The position numbers and the translations under genes were made by a program. Below are positions 1 through 8,208 of a DNA stretch of 64,000 nt, one piece after another. The DNA comes from Pollutimonas bauzanensis (GTDB lineage Bacteria; Pseudomonadota; Gammaproteobacteria; Burkholderiales; Burkholderiaceae_B), in contig NZ_FQXE01000004.1 in assembly GCF_900129885.1 (NCBI RefSeq), positions 248,001-312,000 of the forward strand. The letters are read 5' to 3'. Every line of letters begins with the position of its first letter. Within the stretch, counting starts at the first letter, position 1. The notes under the pieces were generated by a model, which saw only the letters and a program-made list of their open reading frames with translations, was not told the origin of the DNA and did no database searches.

Positions 1-476
1 ACCAGCTCCTCGGCCAGCCAGCGCCGCTTGACGGACACGATCCAGTAGGTGATGGCGGCCGCGATCAGGGCCAGGATGACCGCCGAAAAGGCGATGGCGA
101 GGTTGTCGGACACCGACGCCAGATTGCCGTTGGACAAGCCCTTCAAGGCCGGGCCCATGGGTATCATGGTCGCCACCAGGCCCAGCATGGGCGTCACGCG
201 CGTGGTGATGCGGGGCACTTCCAGCAGGCGATGGGCCGCCACGTCGAGGTCGTCGCCCGAGGCCGCGGGGTGGGCGTGCGCCCAGCGCAGCAGTTCGAAG
301 CTGCGCAAACGGCGCGAGCCCGCGCCGATGACATGGCCGCGCCGCTGGAAATAAGCCACGGCGAAGGCGCCCAGCGCATACAGGGAATACAGGAACAGGA
401 CGGAGATCGCCACAAGCGTGGGAATCAGGAATACCTGTCCCACTTGATACATCAATTGTTCCAGGGTCTGGCTCAT
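1..476 (-). CDS. MotA/TolQ/ExbB proton-channel family protein, partial
   Basis: Inner-membrane subunit of the ExbB/TolQ/MotA type, expected to couple the proton motive force to an outer-membrane receptor. Only the first 158 residues are present; the C-terminal end lies beyond the left window edge. The start ATG (474-476, beginning MSQTLEQLMY) is 41 bases after the CobN-like gene on the same strand. One hydrophobic helix spans roughly residues 15-40, and a second hydrophobic stretch lies near residues 128-148. The segment RITTRVTPMLGLVATMIPMG is the conserved T-P-x-L-G-L-x-x-T region of the family. The gene is third in the order receptor, CobN-like, ExbB-like. It is probably a dedicated energiser for that system; family membership is firm, the partner assignment is inferred from position. 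Confidence 0.85.
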   Translation of the reverse strand, partial: MSQTLEQLMYQVGQVFLIPTLVAISVLFLYSLYALGAFAVAYFQRRGHVIGAGSRRLRSFELLRWAHAHPAASGDDLDVAAHRLLEVPRITTRVTPMLGLVATMIPMGPALKGLSNGNLASVSDNLAIAFSAVILALIAAAITYWIVSVKRRWLAEEL

Positions 477-517
477 GCTTTTTTCCTTTTGCTGACTAGC
501 GGATTGATCTGTTGCAA

Positions 518-3500
518 TTATTGTGTTCTGTTGACGGTGGCGCGGCGGCCGCGCCTGGACGGCGGCCAGGCTTGCCGCAGCGCGCCACTGCCGAATGCAA
601 GCAGCAGCAAGGCCAGCGCCGCGAACAGGGCATGGTCGTCGGCGGCGGCGCCGTCAGAGGCCTTCTCCAGGCGCATGCCGCTGACCTGCTCGGTGGGCTG
701 GTCCGCTTGCGGCCGCTCCGGCGCCGCCGGCGGCGCGCCCGCCGGTTCGGAAGATGCCTGCTCATGCGCGGGCGGGGGCGCCGCCGCGGGGGCGGCCGGG
801 ACTCCCGTGGCGACATACTCCAGGAACCGCGCGTTATCGCTATGCACGTCGAAGCGCGCGGCCAGGTCCTGGTAGCGGGCCTTCAGCTCGTCCACGGTGG
901 CCGGGTCGGCGTGCCAGTATTCCTGGCGCGCGGCTTCCAGCATGCGCTCCATGGTCTGGGCCAATGCATGCGGGTTCTCCTTTTCGAACCATTCCTTCAG
1001 GCCCAATCCGTACTTGTCGCGCACATAGACTTCGGCCATTTCTTCCCATTGGTCATCGCGCACGACCTCGCGGGCGACAGCCGTCCAGCCCCACAAGTTG
1101 TTCGTGGCATCCAGGACGCTAAGGGTGCCGGAATAGCCTTCGGCCATCAGGGCCTTGATATAGCCCGGGTGGAATTGGCGCGTGGCCAGCTCCTTGGCCA
1201 GGAAGCCGGCCGCGCCCTCGACCTTGCCGGACCCGCCGCCGCGAAGATTGGAGATATACAACTCGGGCGGCTTGCCATCCAGGCTGCGCACCGCCAGCCC
1301 TATGCCGCCCAGGTACTGGAAGGGGTCGTCGGTGGTAAGCATGCCATAGGTATTCGAAGTGCGCGACAGCACCGCCCCTTCGGTGCCGCGCAAGTGTTCG
1401 GCATACAGGTTGGTCGCGCCGCCGCCGGAGACGCCCGCCGCGCCCCATTTGGCCTCGTCCGGCCCGTAGGCGAACTGCATCTTCGACAAATACAAAGCGG
1501 CAAGTTTCTTGTCGCCCTCTTCCTTGCCGTTCCAGCTGTCCGTCGCCAGGGTGGCGTCGTCCAGGCCGGTGCCATACTGGCCCGAAGCCGAAGAGAAGAT
1601 GCGCGTCTGGCCCGCCAGCACGGCGTCGGGCTGGGCCACCCCCTGGGCGGCCAGGCTGGCGGCGATCGCCTGGGCGTTGGCCGCCACGGGATTGTCGTCT
1701 TCCCGGGCCAGCGCGGCCAGCTGCGCCGCATGGGCCAGTTGCTTGAGGGCATTGGGGAAATGATCGCGGTACAGGCCGGTGGCCGACAGGACCACGTCCA
1801 CGCGGGGGCGGCCCAAGGCTTTGCGCTCGACCAGGCGCACGCCCACCACGCGCCCGCCTTTGTCCCATACCGGCTCCACGCCCAGCAGCCACAGCGCCTG
1901 GGCTTCGAGCAGGCCCTGGTGGCGCATGGTTTCCACCGACCACAGGGAAAAGGTGATCTTGCGCGGCGTCTGCCCGGTCTTCTCGCGGTGGGCCGCCAAT
2001 AACTGCTCGGCCGCCTCCTTGCCCGCTTCCCAGGCCTGCCGCGTCGGCACCCTGGAAGGATCGAAGCCGTACAGGTTGCGGCCGGTAGGATAGGCCTCGG
2101 GGTTCTTGATCGGGTCGCCGCCATACGAGGTGGCAATGTAGCGCCCGGCCAGGGCGTCCAGGACCGCCGGCAGCTCCTGCTGGGCGCCGATGTCGGCATA
2201 CCAGCGGCGCGCCTGGTCGAGCATGGCCTGCAATTCGGCGGGAACGGCGCCGGCATCCTGCCCGTCCAGCAGCACGCGCTTGAGCAGGGCATAAGGCGCG
2301 GTGGCGCTCAGCTCGCTGTAATCGCTCACCAGCGCCTCGTCGAGCTGGTCGGGGGCCACGCCGGCCTGCAGGGCGGCCGCGTCCCAGAAGGGCGAGCCCA
2401 GCATCAGCAGCACGGTCGCCAGCCGGTGGTCGGCTTGCGGCGCCTGCCCCAGCGTATGCAGGCCCAGGGGCTGGGCCATGCGCGCCAGCTCGTGCAGGTG
2501 GGCGTGCAGATTGTCGATGAAGGCCGGGAAGTCGGCCGCCGCGCGCTCGGGCGGCCAGCCCATGTCCAGGCCTATGTGTTCACCGGCCGTCCTGGACAGG
2601 ATGTCGGCCTTGATGCGGTCGCGCACCGCGCCGTCGCCCTGCGCCAGCCACTGGTGCAGCAAGTCATGGATTTCGGTCAGCGCATCGTGCATGCCGGCAG
2701 GCTGGAACGGCGGCGTCTGGTGGCTGACGATAACCGCCCGGCCGCGCCGGCGCGCTTGCTGCGCTTCGCCGATATTGTCGGCAATGTAGGGATAGACCAC
2801 GGGCACATCGCCCACGGCCAACATGGGGTAGTCGTACACCGACAGCCCGCGCTCCTTGCCGGGCAGCCATTCCTGCGAGCCATGCGTGCCGAAATGGATG
2901 AAGGCATCGGAATGATGTTGCTGGCGCGCCCATAAATAGGCCGCCAGGTAGAAATGAGTCGGCAGCGCGGTCGTCGAGTGATACAGCGCCTTTTCCTTGT
3001 CTTCGGATTTCTCGCTGCGCGGCGGTTGCGGCATGATGGCCACCTTGCCCAGCAGCAGGCGGGGCACGACGAAGAAGGCCTCGCCGCCTTCGCGCAGCAC
3101 CATGGACGAATCCGCCGGGTCGCCCCAGCGCTCCAGCAGGTCCTGGCGCACCTTGGCGGGCAGCGTGTCCAGCCACTGCCTGTACTCGGAAACGGGCAGC
3201 CGCGCCGCCAGGCCGTCGTTCAACAGGTCGGCCAGCCTGGCATCCCGGTACAGCGGCGCCAGCAGGCGCTGCAGCTGTTCGACCAGCCGGGTTTCATCGG
3301 GCGCCGCCGTGTCGTAGCCGGCCTTCTGCATGGCGCCCAAGGCCGCCACCATGCTGCGCGGCACATTCAGGAAGGAAGCCGAGAGATTCTTCTCCCCCGG
3401 AGGATAATTCCAGAAGAATACCGTCACCGCCTTGTCGGCGTTGGCCTTGCGCTGCAGCGATATCAGCCGCAGGGCCTTGCCCACCACGGCATCCAGCTGC

Positions 3501-4519
3501 GCCGGGATGGGCGTCAATTGCTGGTCTTGCGCGTCGAGCGCCGAGGCGACCTGCACATCGATGATGCCTGTGTACTCGGCCTGCGACATGTAGAACGGCA
3601 CATCGCTCAGTTGCAGGCCTTGCGGGTCGGCTTCCCAGGCGGCGGCGTCGCCGCGCCGGTATGGCGTAGCCTGCACCACGGGGATGCCGAGCTTTTCGAA
3701 TTCGCGCCGGGGCGCGTCGGAAGTCAGCATGATGCGCGTATTGATCAGGACGTCGGCCAGCCGCTGCCCATCCGGCGCCAGCATGCGCAGGTTGGCCGTG
3801 GGATCCGTTGTCGGGCTGTAGTAGGCCAGCGGCACCGCGCCGGCGGCTTCGACCCGCGCAATCACATCGTCGATCAAACGGGTCTGCATGGCGGACACAT
3901 ACTGCTGGTGAAAGGCGATCCCTATGACCGGCGGCCGGTTGTTCAGGTCCACGCCTTTCCATTTCAGGTAGTCCAGGGGATGGTCGAAGAAAAGACCGGG
4001 CGCCTTGGGATGATAGACGGCGACGTCGGGGAACACGATGGGCTCGGCGATGCCCTGGGTGGGCGCGCCCGCCAGCAATGCCGCCGTCGTGGCGAAGAAG
4101 GCGTCGAAATTATCGCGCCCGCCGTTGGAGTAATAGAGCGCCAGGCGCCGCGCCATGGCCTGCGGCATGTTCATCCCCTCTGGCGCCTTGTCGTAAACCC
4201 AGGCCAGGGGCGCCCGCAGGCCCGGCAAGGCCTTGGCCAGCCTGGCGCGCACCGCGTCCTGCTGATAGCTGTCGATAAAGACAATATCGCGGCCGCGAAA
4301 CAGCCCCTCGTCCACATCCGCCGGCAGATCGTTGACGTAGCGCACCTCGACGCTCAGCCCATGCGGCCGGGCGATGTCGGCCAGCACCTTGAATTTGCCG
4401 GCCGGCACATTGCTGGTCGCGATGAACAGCACCGATGCCGGCTGCGCGGCGGATCCCGGCGCGCACAGGCCCAGCGCCAGGGCGAAGGCGGCGAATCCGC
4501 GCTTGATTAATGGCCACAT
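518..4519 (-). CDS. Exported, membrane-anchored CobN/HmuS-type chelatase
   Basis: Large subunit of the CobN/BchH/ChlH metal-tetrapyrrole chelatase superfamily (1333 residues). Residues 1-25 look like a Sec signal peptide (hydrophobic core FAAFALALGLC, then AAQPAS). The family signature HFGTHGSQEWLPGK begins at residue 542 and is followed by VVYPYIADNIGEAQQARRRG and SHQTPP. The C-terminus has a Pro/Ala/Glu-rich linker and one hydrophobic helix (HALFAALALLLLAFGSG) before a basic tail. The chelatase body should therefore sit in the periplasm, anchored at its C-terminus. No CobS, CobT or cobalamin gene is nearby; the neighbours are a TonB receptor and an ExbB-like protein. This fits the HmuS-like group, implicated in removing metal from imported tetrapyrroles, rather than cobalamin synthesis. 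Family is certain; substrate and direction of reaction are inferred. Confidence 0.9.
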   Translation of the reverse strand: MWPLIKRGFAAFALALGLCAPGSAAQPASVLFIATSNVPAGKFKVLADIARPHGLSVEVRYVNDLPADVDEGLFRGRDIVFIDSYQQDAVRARLAKALPGLRAPLAWVYDKAPEGMNMPQAMARRLALYYSNGGRDNFDAFFATTAALLAGAPTQGIAEPIVFPDVAVYHPKAPGLFFDHPLDYLKWKGVDLNNRPPVIGIAFHQQYVSAMQTRLIDDVIARVEAAGAVPLAYYSPTTDPTANLRMLAPDGQRLADVLINTRIMLTSDAPRREFEKLGIPVVQATPYRRGDAAAWEADPQGLQLSDVPFYMSQAEYTGIIDVQVASALDAQDQQLTPIPAQLDAVVGKALRLISLQRKANADKAVTVFFWNYPPGEKNLSASFLNVPRSMVAALGAMQKAGYDTAAPDETRLVEQLQRLLAPLYRDARLADLLNDGLAARLPVSEYRQWLDTLPAKVRQDLLERWGDPADSSMVLREGGEAFFVVPRLLLGKVAIMPQPPRSEKSEDKEKALYHSTTALPTHFYLAAYLWARQQHHSDAFIHFGTHGSQEWLPGKERGLSVYDYPMLAVGDVPVVYPYIADNIGEAQQARRRGRAVIVSHQTPPFQPAGMHDALTEIHDLLHQWLAQGDGAVRDRIKADILSRTAGEHIGLDMGWPPERAAADFPAFIDNLHAHLHELARMAQPLGLHTLGQAPQADHRLATVLLMLGSPFWDAAALQAGVAPDQLDEALVSDYSELSATAPYALLKRVLLDGQDAGAVPAELQAMLDQARRWYADIGAQQELPAVLDALAGRYIATSYGGDPIKNPEAYPTGRNLYGFDPSRVPTRQAWEAGKEAAEQLLAAHREKTGQTPRKITFSLWSVETMRHQGLLEAQALWLLGVEPVWDKGGRVVGVRLVERKALGRPRVDVVLSATGLYRDHFPNALKQLAHAAQLAALAREDDNPVAANAQAIAASLAAQGVAQPDAVLAGQTRIFSSASGQYGTGLDDATLATDSWNGKEEGDKKLAALYLSKMQFAYGPDEAKWGAAGVSGGGATNLYAEHLRGTEGAVLSRTSNTYGMLTTDDPFQYLGGIGLAVRSLDGKPPELYISNLRGGGSGKVEGAAGFLAKELATRQFHPGYIKALMAEGYSGTLSVLDATNNLWGWTAVAREVVRDDQWEEMAEVYVRDKYGLGLKEWFEKENPHALAQTMERMLEAARQEYWHADPATVDELKARYQDLAARFDVHSDNARFLEYVATGVPAAPAAAPPPAHEQASSEPAGAPPAAPERPQADQPTEQVSGMRLEKASDGAAADDHALFAALALLLLAFGSGALRQAWPPSRRGRRATVNRTQ

Positions 4520-4567
4520 CGTTGTCTATCCTGTTCTCGTCATACATTGCATTGGGCTCGCGCCCGC

Positions 4568-6538
4568 TCAAAAGTCGGCGCGCAAGCTCACGAACACCGT
4601 CCGGCCCTGCTCGGCGTAGCCGAACAGGGGCGACTTCTCCGCCAGCCTCAGATCGCCGATATTCTCGAAGCCCGCGCGGACGCTGTAGCGCTTGCCGAAT
4701 TTCTTGCCCACGCTCGCATTCCACAAGGTATAGGCCGGCAAGCCGCCCTCCGCCGAATGCTGGGTGCCCGTGCGCTCGGCGCCCACGCGCGCCGACCAGC
4801 CGTCGGCCCCGCGCCAGTCGATATGCGTGCCGACCATGGACCGCGGGCGGTACTCCAGGTCGTCGCCCGTGGTCCTGTCCTTGGTCCTGAGCAGCGTGGC
4901 GTCGGCGCTCCACGACCATGCGGAATTGATGTCCCAGGTAAAGCCGGTTTCCAGGCCCGTGATGCGGGCCTTGTCGACGTTGTCGTACTGGTAGGTCCCG
5001 CGCGGGCCCACTTTGCGGATCAGGCGGGTGGTGATCAAGTCGCGCACCTCGCTGCGGAATACGGTCGCGCGCAGGCCCAGGTCGCCTATCTGCCAATCCG
5101 CCGACAGCTCGTAGGAATCCAGCTTTTCGGGCTGGATGTCGGCGTTGCCCAGGAAGGTATGGGGGCCTTCGGCGCCCACGTAGTTCGGCGAAATCTGCTT
5201 GAGCGTAGGCGCCTTGAAGGCGTGGCCGTAGCCGCCCTTGATCACCAGGTCGGGGCTGGCTTCCCAGACGAGATAAGCGCGCGGACTGATTTCATTGCCG
5301 AAGATTTCGTGATGGTCGTAGCGCAGCCCGGCGGTCAGCGTGAGCTGCCGCGTCAGTGAAAACTCATCCTGCAGGAACAGCGCCTTATGCAGCGCGTCGT
5401 CCTTGCCGCCAACCAATCCGGCATTTTTCAGCGCTTCGCTGCGCAATTCGCCGCCCGCGGTCAATTTGTGGCTGCCCCAGGTGGTGGTGGCGAAACCGTC
5501 GGCCACTTCCTCCTTCATGTTCTGGGGGCGCGTCGACGCGATGCCGTTGCTGCGTGAATTGGTGATGTCGATCTCGCTGCGATAGGCGCGCAACTGACCC
5601 TTCCAGGAATCGAAGTCGCCGCGCCAGGTGACATCGGCCAGCGAGCGGTCGATGTTGTAGCGATTCTCGTAGAAGACCCCGCTGGAATCCGTATCGTAGT
5701 AGCGCCTTTCCTCGCCCTTCGAGTAGCTCAGGTCCAGTGTCTGCTGGTCGGTCAGCTTCAGGATGGCGCCCAGGCCGCCGGTATTCGATTTGCTGCCTTC
5801 GAGTTCGGTATATCGGGGGTCTTCCTTTTCGGCTATCTTCGGGCGCCGCGCGGTTTCGGCGTTCACCCGCAATATCAGCCTGTCGCCCGCCGGCCCCGCC
5901 GCGTATACCGCGGCCGAGCCGCCATGGTCGCCGGAGTCGCCGTCCGTCAGCGCCGAGCCATTCAGGGAAACCGAACCTTCCCAGTGGTCGGTGGGCTTGC
6001 GCGTGATCAGGTTGATGACGCCTCCCAGGGCTTCCGAGCCATAAAGCGTCGACATGGGTCCGCGTATGACCTCGATGCGTTCAACCGCCGACATAGGCAG
6101 CCAGCTGTATTGATAGTCGGAGTGGCCCACCACATCGTCGGTCGCGGAAATCCGCCGGCCGTCGATCAGCGTCAGCACGTGCCGCCCCTCCAGTCCGCGC
6201 AATGAAATCGTCTTGCGCCCCCCTACCTGGCGCGGCGCCAGGGTTATGCCGGGTTCGCCGCGCACCGCCTCCAGCAAGTCGGCCGGATTGCGGATTTCCA
6301 GTTCTTCCTTCGAAATCACCGTCACCGACGCGGGCGCCGTGCGCGTGTCATGCTCGGACATCGTGGCCGTGACGGTAATCGTCGACAGCTCCTGCGCGTT
6401 GCGCGGGCCGGCGGCGTCGGCCTGCGCCATGGCCATGCACGGGCACGCCAGCATGGCCATGGCCAGCGGCAACTGCTTCAGGACAGCGCCAGATGTCGGG
6501 GCCAGGGCCCGGTCAGACAGGCAACGCGGGGAGTTCAT
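4568..6538 (-). CDS. TonB-dependent outer-membrane receptor
   Basis: Outer-membrane gated porin for an iron- or metal-linked ligand (656 residues). I chose the ATG at 6536-6538 (MNSPRCLSDR) because a GGAG motif precedes it; an upstream in-frame ATG would run into the operator. A signal peptide covers about residues 1-37 (LAMAMLACPCMAMAQA). A TonB-box-like STITVTA follows, then the plug domain with SLRGLEGRHVLTLIDGRRIS and VERIEVIRGPMSTLYGSEA. A 22-strand barrel follows and ends in the terminal aromatic VFVSLRADF. It heads the operon with the CobN-like gene 48 bases downstream, behind a Fur-like operator. Annotation pipelines often call such proteins BtuB or CirA, but the ligand cannot be read from sequence; heme, another tetrapyrrole or a metallophore are all possible. 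Confidence 0.92.
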   Translation of the reverse strand: MNSPRCLSDRALAPTSGAVLKQLPLAMAMLACPCMAMAQADAAGPRNAQELSTITVTATMSEHDTRTAPASVTVISKEELEIRNPADLLEAVRGEPGITLAPRQVGGRKTISLRGLEGRHVLTLIDGRRISATDDVVGHSDYQYSWLPMSAVERIEVIRGPMSTLYGSEALGGVINLITRKPTDHWEGSVSLNGSALTDGDSGDHGGSAAVYAAGPAGDRLILRVNAETARRPKIAEKEDPRYTELEGSKSNTGGLGAILKLTDQQTLDLSYSKGEERRYYDTDSSGVFYENRYNIDRSLADVTWRGDFDSWKGQLRAYRSEIDITNSRSNGIASTRPQNMKEEVADGFATTTWGSHKLTAGGELRSEALKNAGLVGGKDDALHKALFLQDEFSLTRQLTLTAGLRYDHHEIFGNEISPRAYLVWEASPDLVIKGGYGHAFKAPTLKQISPNYVGAEGPHTFLGNADIQPEKLDSYELSADWQIGDLGLRATVFRSEVRDLITTRLIRKVGPRGTYQYDNVDKARITGLETGFTWDINSAWSWSADATLLRTKDRTTGDDLEYRPRSMVGTHIDWRGADGWSARVGAERTGTQHSAEGGLPAYTLWNASVGKKFGKRYSVRAGFENIGDLRLAEKSPLFGYAEQGRTVFVSLRADF

Positions 6539-6625
6539 AGAGAGCGCTCCAATGATTGAGGGTTTTCTTGAGGGGAAGCCATCATGGCTCCGGGTCGTGG
6601 GGCTATAAAACGCAGGGAATACTAG

Positions 6626-6653
6626 CATAATGAGAATGATTGTTAACCTCATT
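6626..6653 (-). promoter_or_regulatory. Fur-like operator ahead of the TonB receptor operon
   Basis: Positions 6626-6644 match the classical 19-base Fur box at 14 of 19 positions by my alignment. The wider 6629-6653 element has perfect AATGAG / CTCATT arms. It lies about 90 bases upstream of the receptor start, where a repressor would block the promoter. A related Fur-family regulator such as Zur is possible; the bases do not match the enterobacterial Zur palindrome I know. Confidence 0.65.
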
Positions 6654-6697
6654 TACATATATTCAGTGCTATCCCTTGACGAAAATCAATGGGCACG

Positions 6698-6736
6698 CAA
6701 AAAGCCGCCGTATCGCGGATGCGATACGGCGGCTTT
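6698..6736 (-). terminator. Rho-independent terminator of the OYE gene
   Basis: A perfect 16-base inverted repeat (6701-6716 and 6721-6736) encloses a 4-base loop. Read on the minus strand it is followed by a run of T (6703 down to 6699). It sits 52 bases after the stop of the flavin oxidoreductase gene and separates it from the receptor operon. Confidence 0.9.
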
Positions 6737-6787
6737 CCCCGGGAATTCTATTGAACGGCGGCGGATGCGGTATCCGCCCGGCTTCAG

Positions 6788-7906
6788 CTAGCGCATGCCG
6801 AAGCTTGTGTCGCCGAACACGCGGTTCTTGCCGGAAGGCAATGACCGCCAATATTGCGGCGGGCCGTCGACCTGCCTGTCGAGTTCGGCGGCCGCATGCC
6901 ATGCCCAGCGCGGGTCGTAAAGCGCGGCGCGCGCCAGCGCGACCATATCAGCCTTGCCCTCGGCCACGATTTGCTGCGCCTGCTGCGCCGCCGTGATCAG
7001 GCCGACGGCTATCGTGGGCAGGCCGACCTCGCGCTTGAGCAGCTCGGCCAGAGGAACCTGGTAACCGGGGCCCACCGGGATCTGCTGCTTGGGCGATACG
7101 CCGCCGCTCGATACATCTATCCAGTCCGCCCCCAGTTCCTTGAGCCGCAAGCCAAATGCGACCGTCTGCTCGGGCGTCCAGCTGGGTTCATCGTCGACCC
7201 AGTCGGTGGCCGACACGCGCACGCCCAGCGGCATCCGCTCGGGAAGGGCGGCGCGCACCGCCTGGAATACCTCCAGCGGAAAACGCATGCGGTTCTCCAG
7301 GCTGCCGCCATATTCATCGGCGCGATGATTGGAGATCGGCGACAGGAACTGATGCAATAGATAACCGTGCGCCGCGTGCAGCTCGATGGCATCGAACCCC
7401 AGGCGCACGGCGCGCCGGGCGGCTTCGACAAAGGCGCGCGCCGTGCGCGCCAGATCATCGGCGCTCATGGCCAGTGGCGGCGGTTCGCCATCCTTGTGCG
7501 GCAGCGCCGAAGGGGCCCGCGGCAGCCAGCCGCCGTTTTCCGGCGCGATGAGCTGGCCGCCATCCCAGGGCGCCGCGCTGGACGCCTTGCGCCCGGCATG
7601 CGCCAGTTGTATCGCCAGCTTGATGGGCGATGAGGCGCGCAGGACGTTGACCACCTCCGCCAGGGCCGCTGCGTTGGCCTCATTCCATAGCCCCAGGCAG
7701 CCGGGCGTGATGCGGCCTTCGGCCGTTACCGCCGTTGCCTCCAGGCACAGCAGGCCGGCTCCGCCCAAGGCCTGGCTGGAAAGGTGCGCCGTGTGCCAGC
7801 TGGTGGCGTTGCCGTCCACGGCCGAGTATTGGCACATGGGGGAAATGATGATGCGGTTGGGCAGCTTGAGGCCGCGCAGCTCGATAGGGTCGAAAAGGTC
7901 AGGCAT
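6788..7906 (-). CDS. NADH:flavin oxidoreductase, old yellow enzyme family (YqjM type)
   Basis: FMN-dependent ene-reductase of 372 residues that would reduce activated C=C bonds using NAD(P)H in the cytoplasm. The ATG at 7904-7906 (MPDLFDPIELRGLKLPNRI) has AAGGAAG just upstream; the frame is open further upstream but has no ribosome site. Family marks are ISPMCQYSA, with the N-terminal Cys typical of the thermophilic-like YqjM subgroup, the ELHAAHGYLLHQFLSP substrate-site segment, the NRADEYGGS-like segment (here NHRADEYGGSLENR) and a C-terminal phosphate-binding region near VALARAALYDPRW. It is transcribed alone, divergent from the peptidase gene and closed by a strong terminator. The physiological substrate is unknown. 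Confidence 0.92.
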   Translation of the reverse strand: MPDLFDPIELRGLKLPNRIIISPMCQYSAVDGNATSWHTAHLSSQALGGAGLLCLEATAVTAEGRITPGCLGLWNEANAAALAEVVNVLRASSPIKLAIQLAHAGRKASSAAPWDGGQLIAPENGGWLPRAPSALPHKDGEPPPLAMSADDLARTARAFVEAARRAVRLGFDAIELHAAHGYLLHQFLSPISNHRADEYGGSLENRMRFPLEVFQAVRAALPERMPLGVRVSATDWVDDEPSWTPEQTVAFGLRLKELGADWIDVSSGGVSPKQQIPVGPGYQVPLAELLKREVGLPTIAVGLITAAQQAQQIVAEGKADMVALARAALYDPRWAWHAAAELDRQVDGPPQYWRSLPSGKNRVFGDTSFGMR

Positions 7907-8208
7907 CGGTCTTCCTTGTATGGGCGCGCGAGCATCGCCTGCTCCCGCCGCAGATAAGTTCAGCCATAGCAGCTTAGCATCGGGAAAGGAAGGGTGTGAA
8001 GAACTCCGCCACAATCAATTCAAAATGAAATAAAATGATTCAATGGTTACATAACGTCCGCCTCCCACCCGGGCATACCCCAACGCCAACTCATTGACGT
8101 TCAAAGCGCTACTTCGCTAACATCGGCCACACTACCCATGCGCGTTGTGTGGCGCGGGCTATCCGCCTTGCCATGATTCTTCCCGCAGCATCAACGGAGA
8201 TACACGCA
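7907..8208. other. Divergent intergenic region between OYE and ArgE-like genes
   Basis: This 302-base gap holds the control regions of both flanking genes. Around 8010-8060 it is strikingly AT-rich for this genome. I found no convincing gene; small frames here lack ribosome sites. A sigma-70-like promoter facing right is listed separately. Confidence 0.6.
8094..8123 (+). promoter_or_regulatory. Putative sigma-70 promoter for the ArgE-like gene
   Basis: TTGACG at 8094-8099 and TAACAT at 8118-8123 are separated by 18 bases. They lie 85 bases upstream of the chosen GTG start. The match is good for the -35 box and moderate for the -10 box; there is no experimental support. Confidence 0.4.

Noticed and set aside
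2954-4510. A 518-codon open frame on the plus strand opposite the CobN-like gene
   Set aside because: It is antisense to a clear family member, lacks any recognisable domain, and long antisense frames are expected at this GC content.
518-4519. Reading the CobN-like gene as part of aerobic cobalamin synthesis
   Set aside because: No CobS, CobT or other cobalamin gene is near, and the protein carries a signal peptide and a C-terminal anchor.
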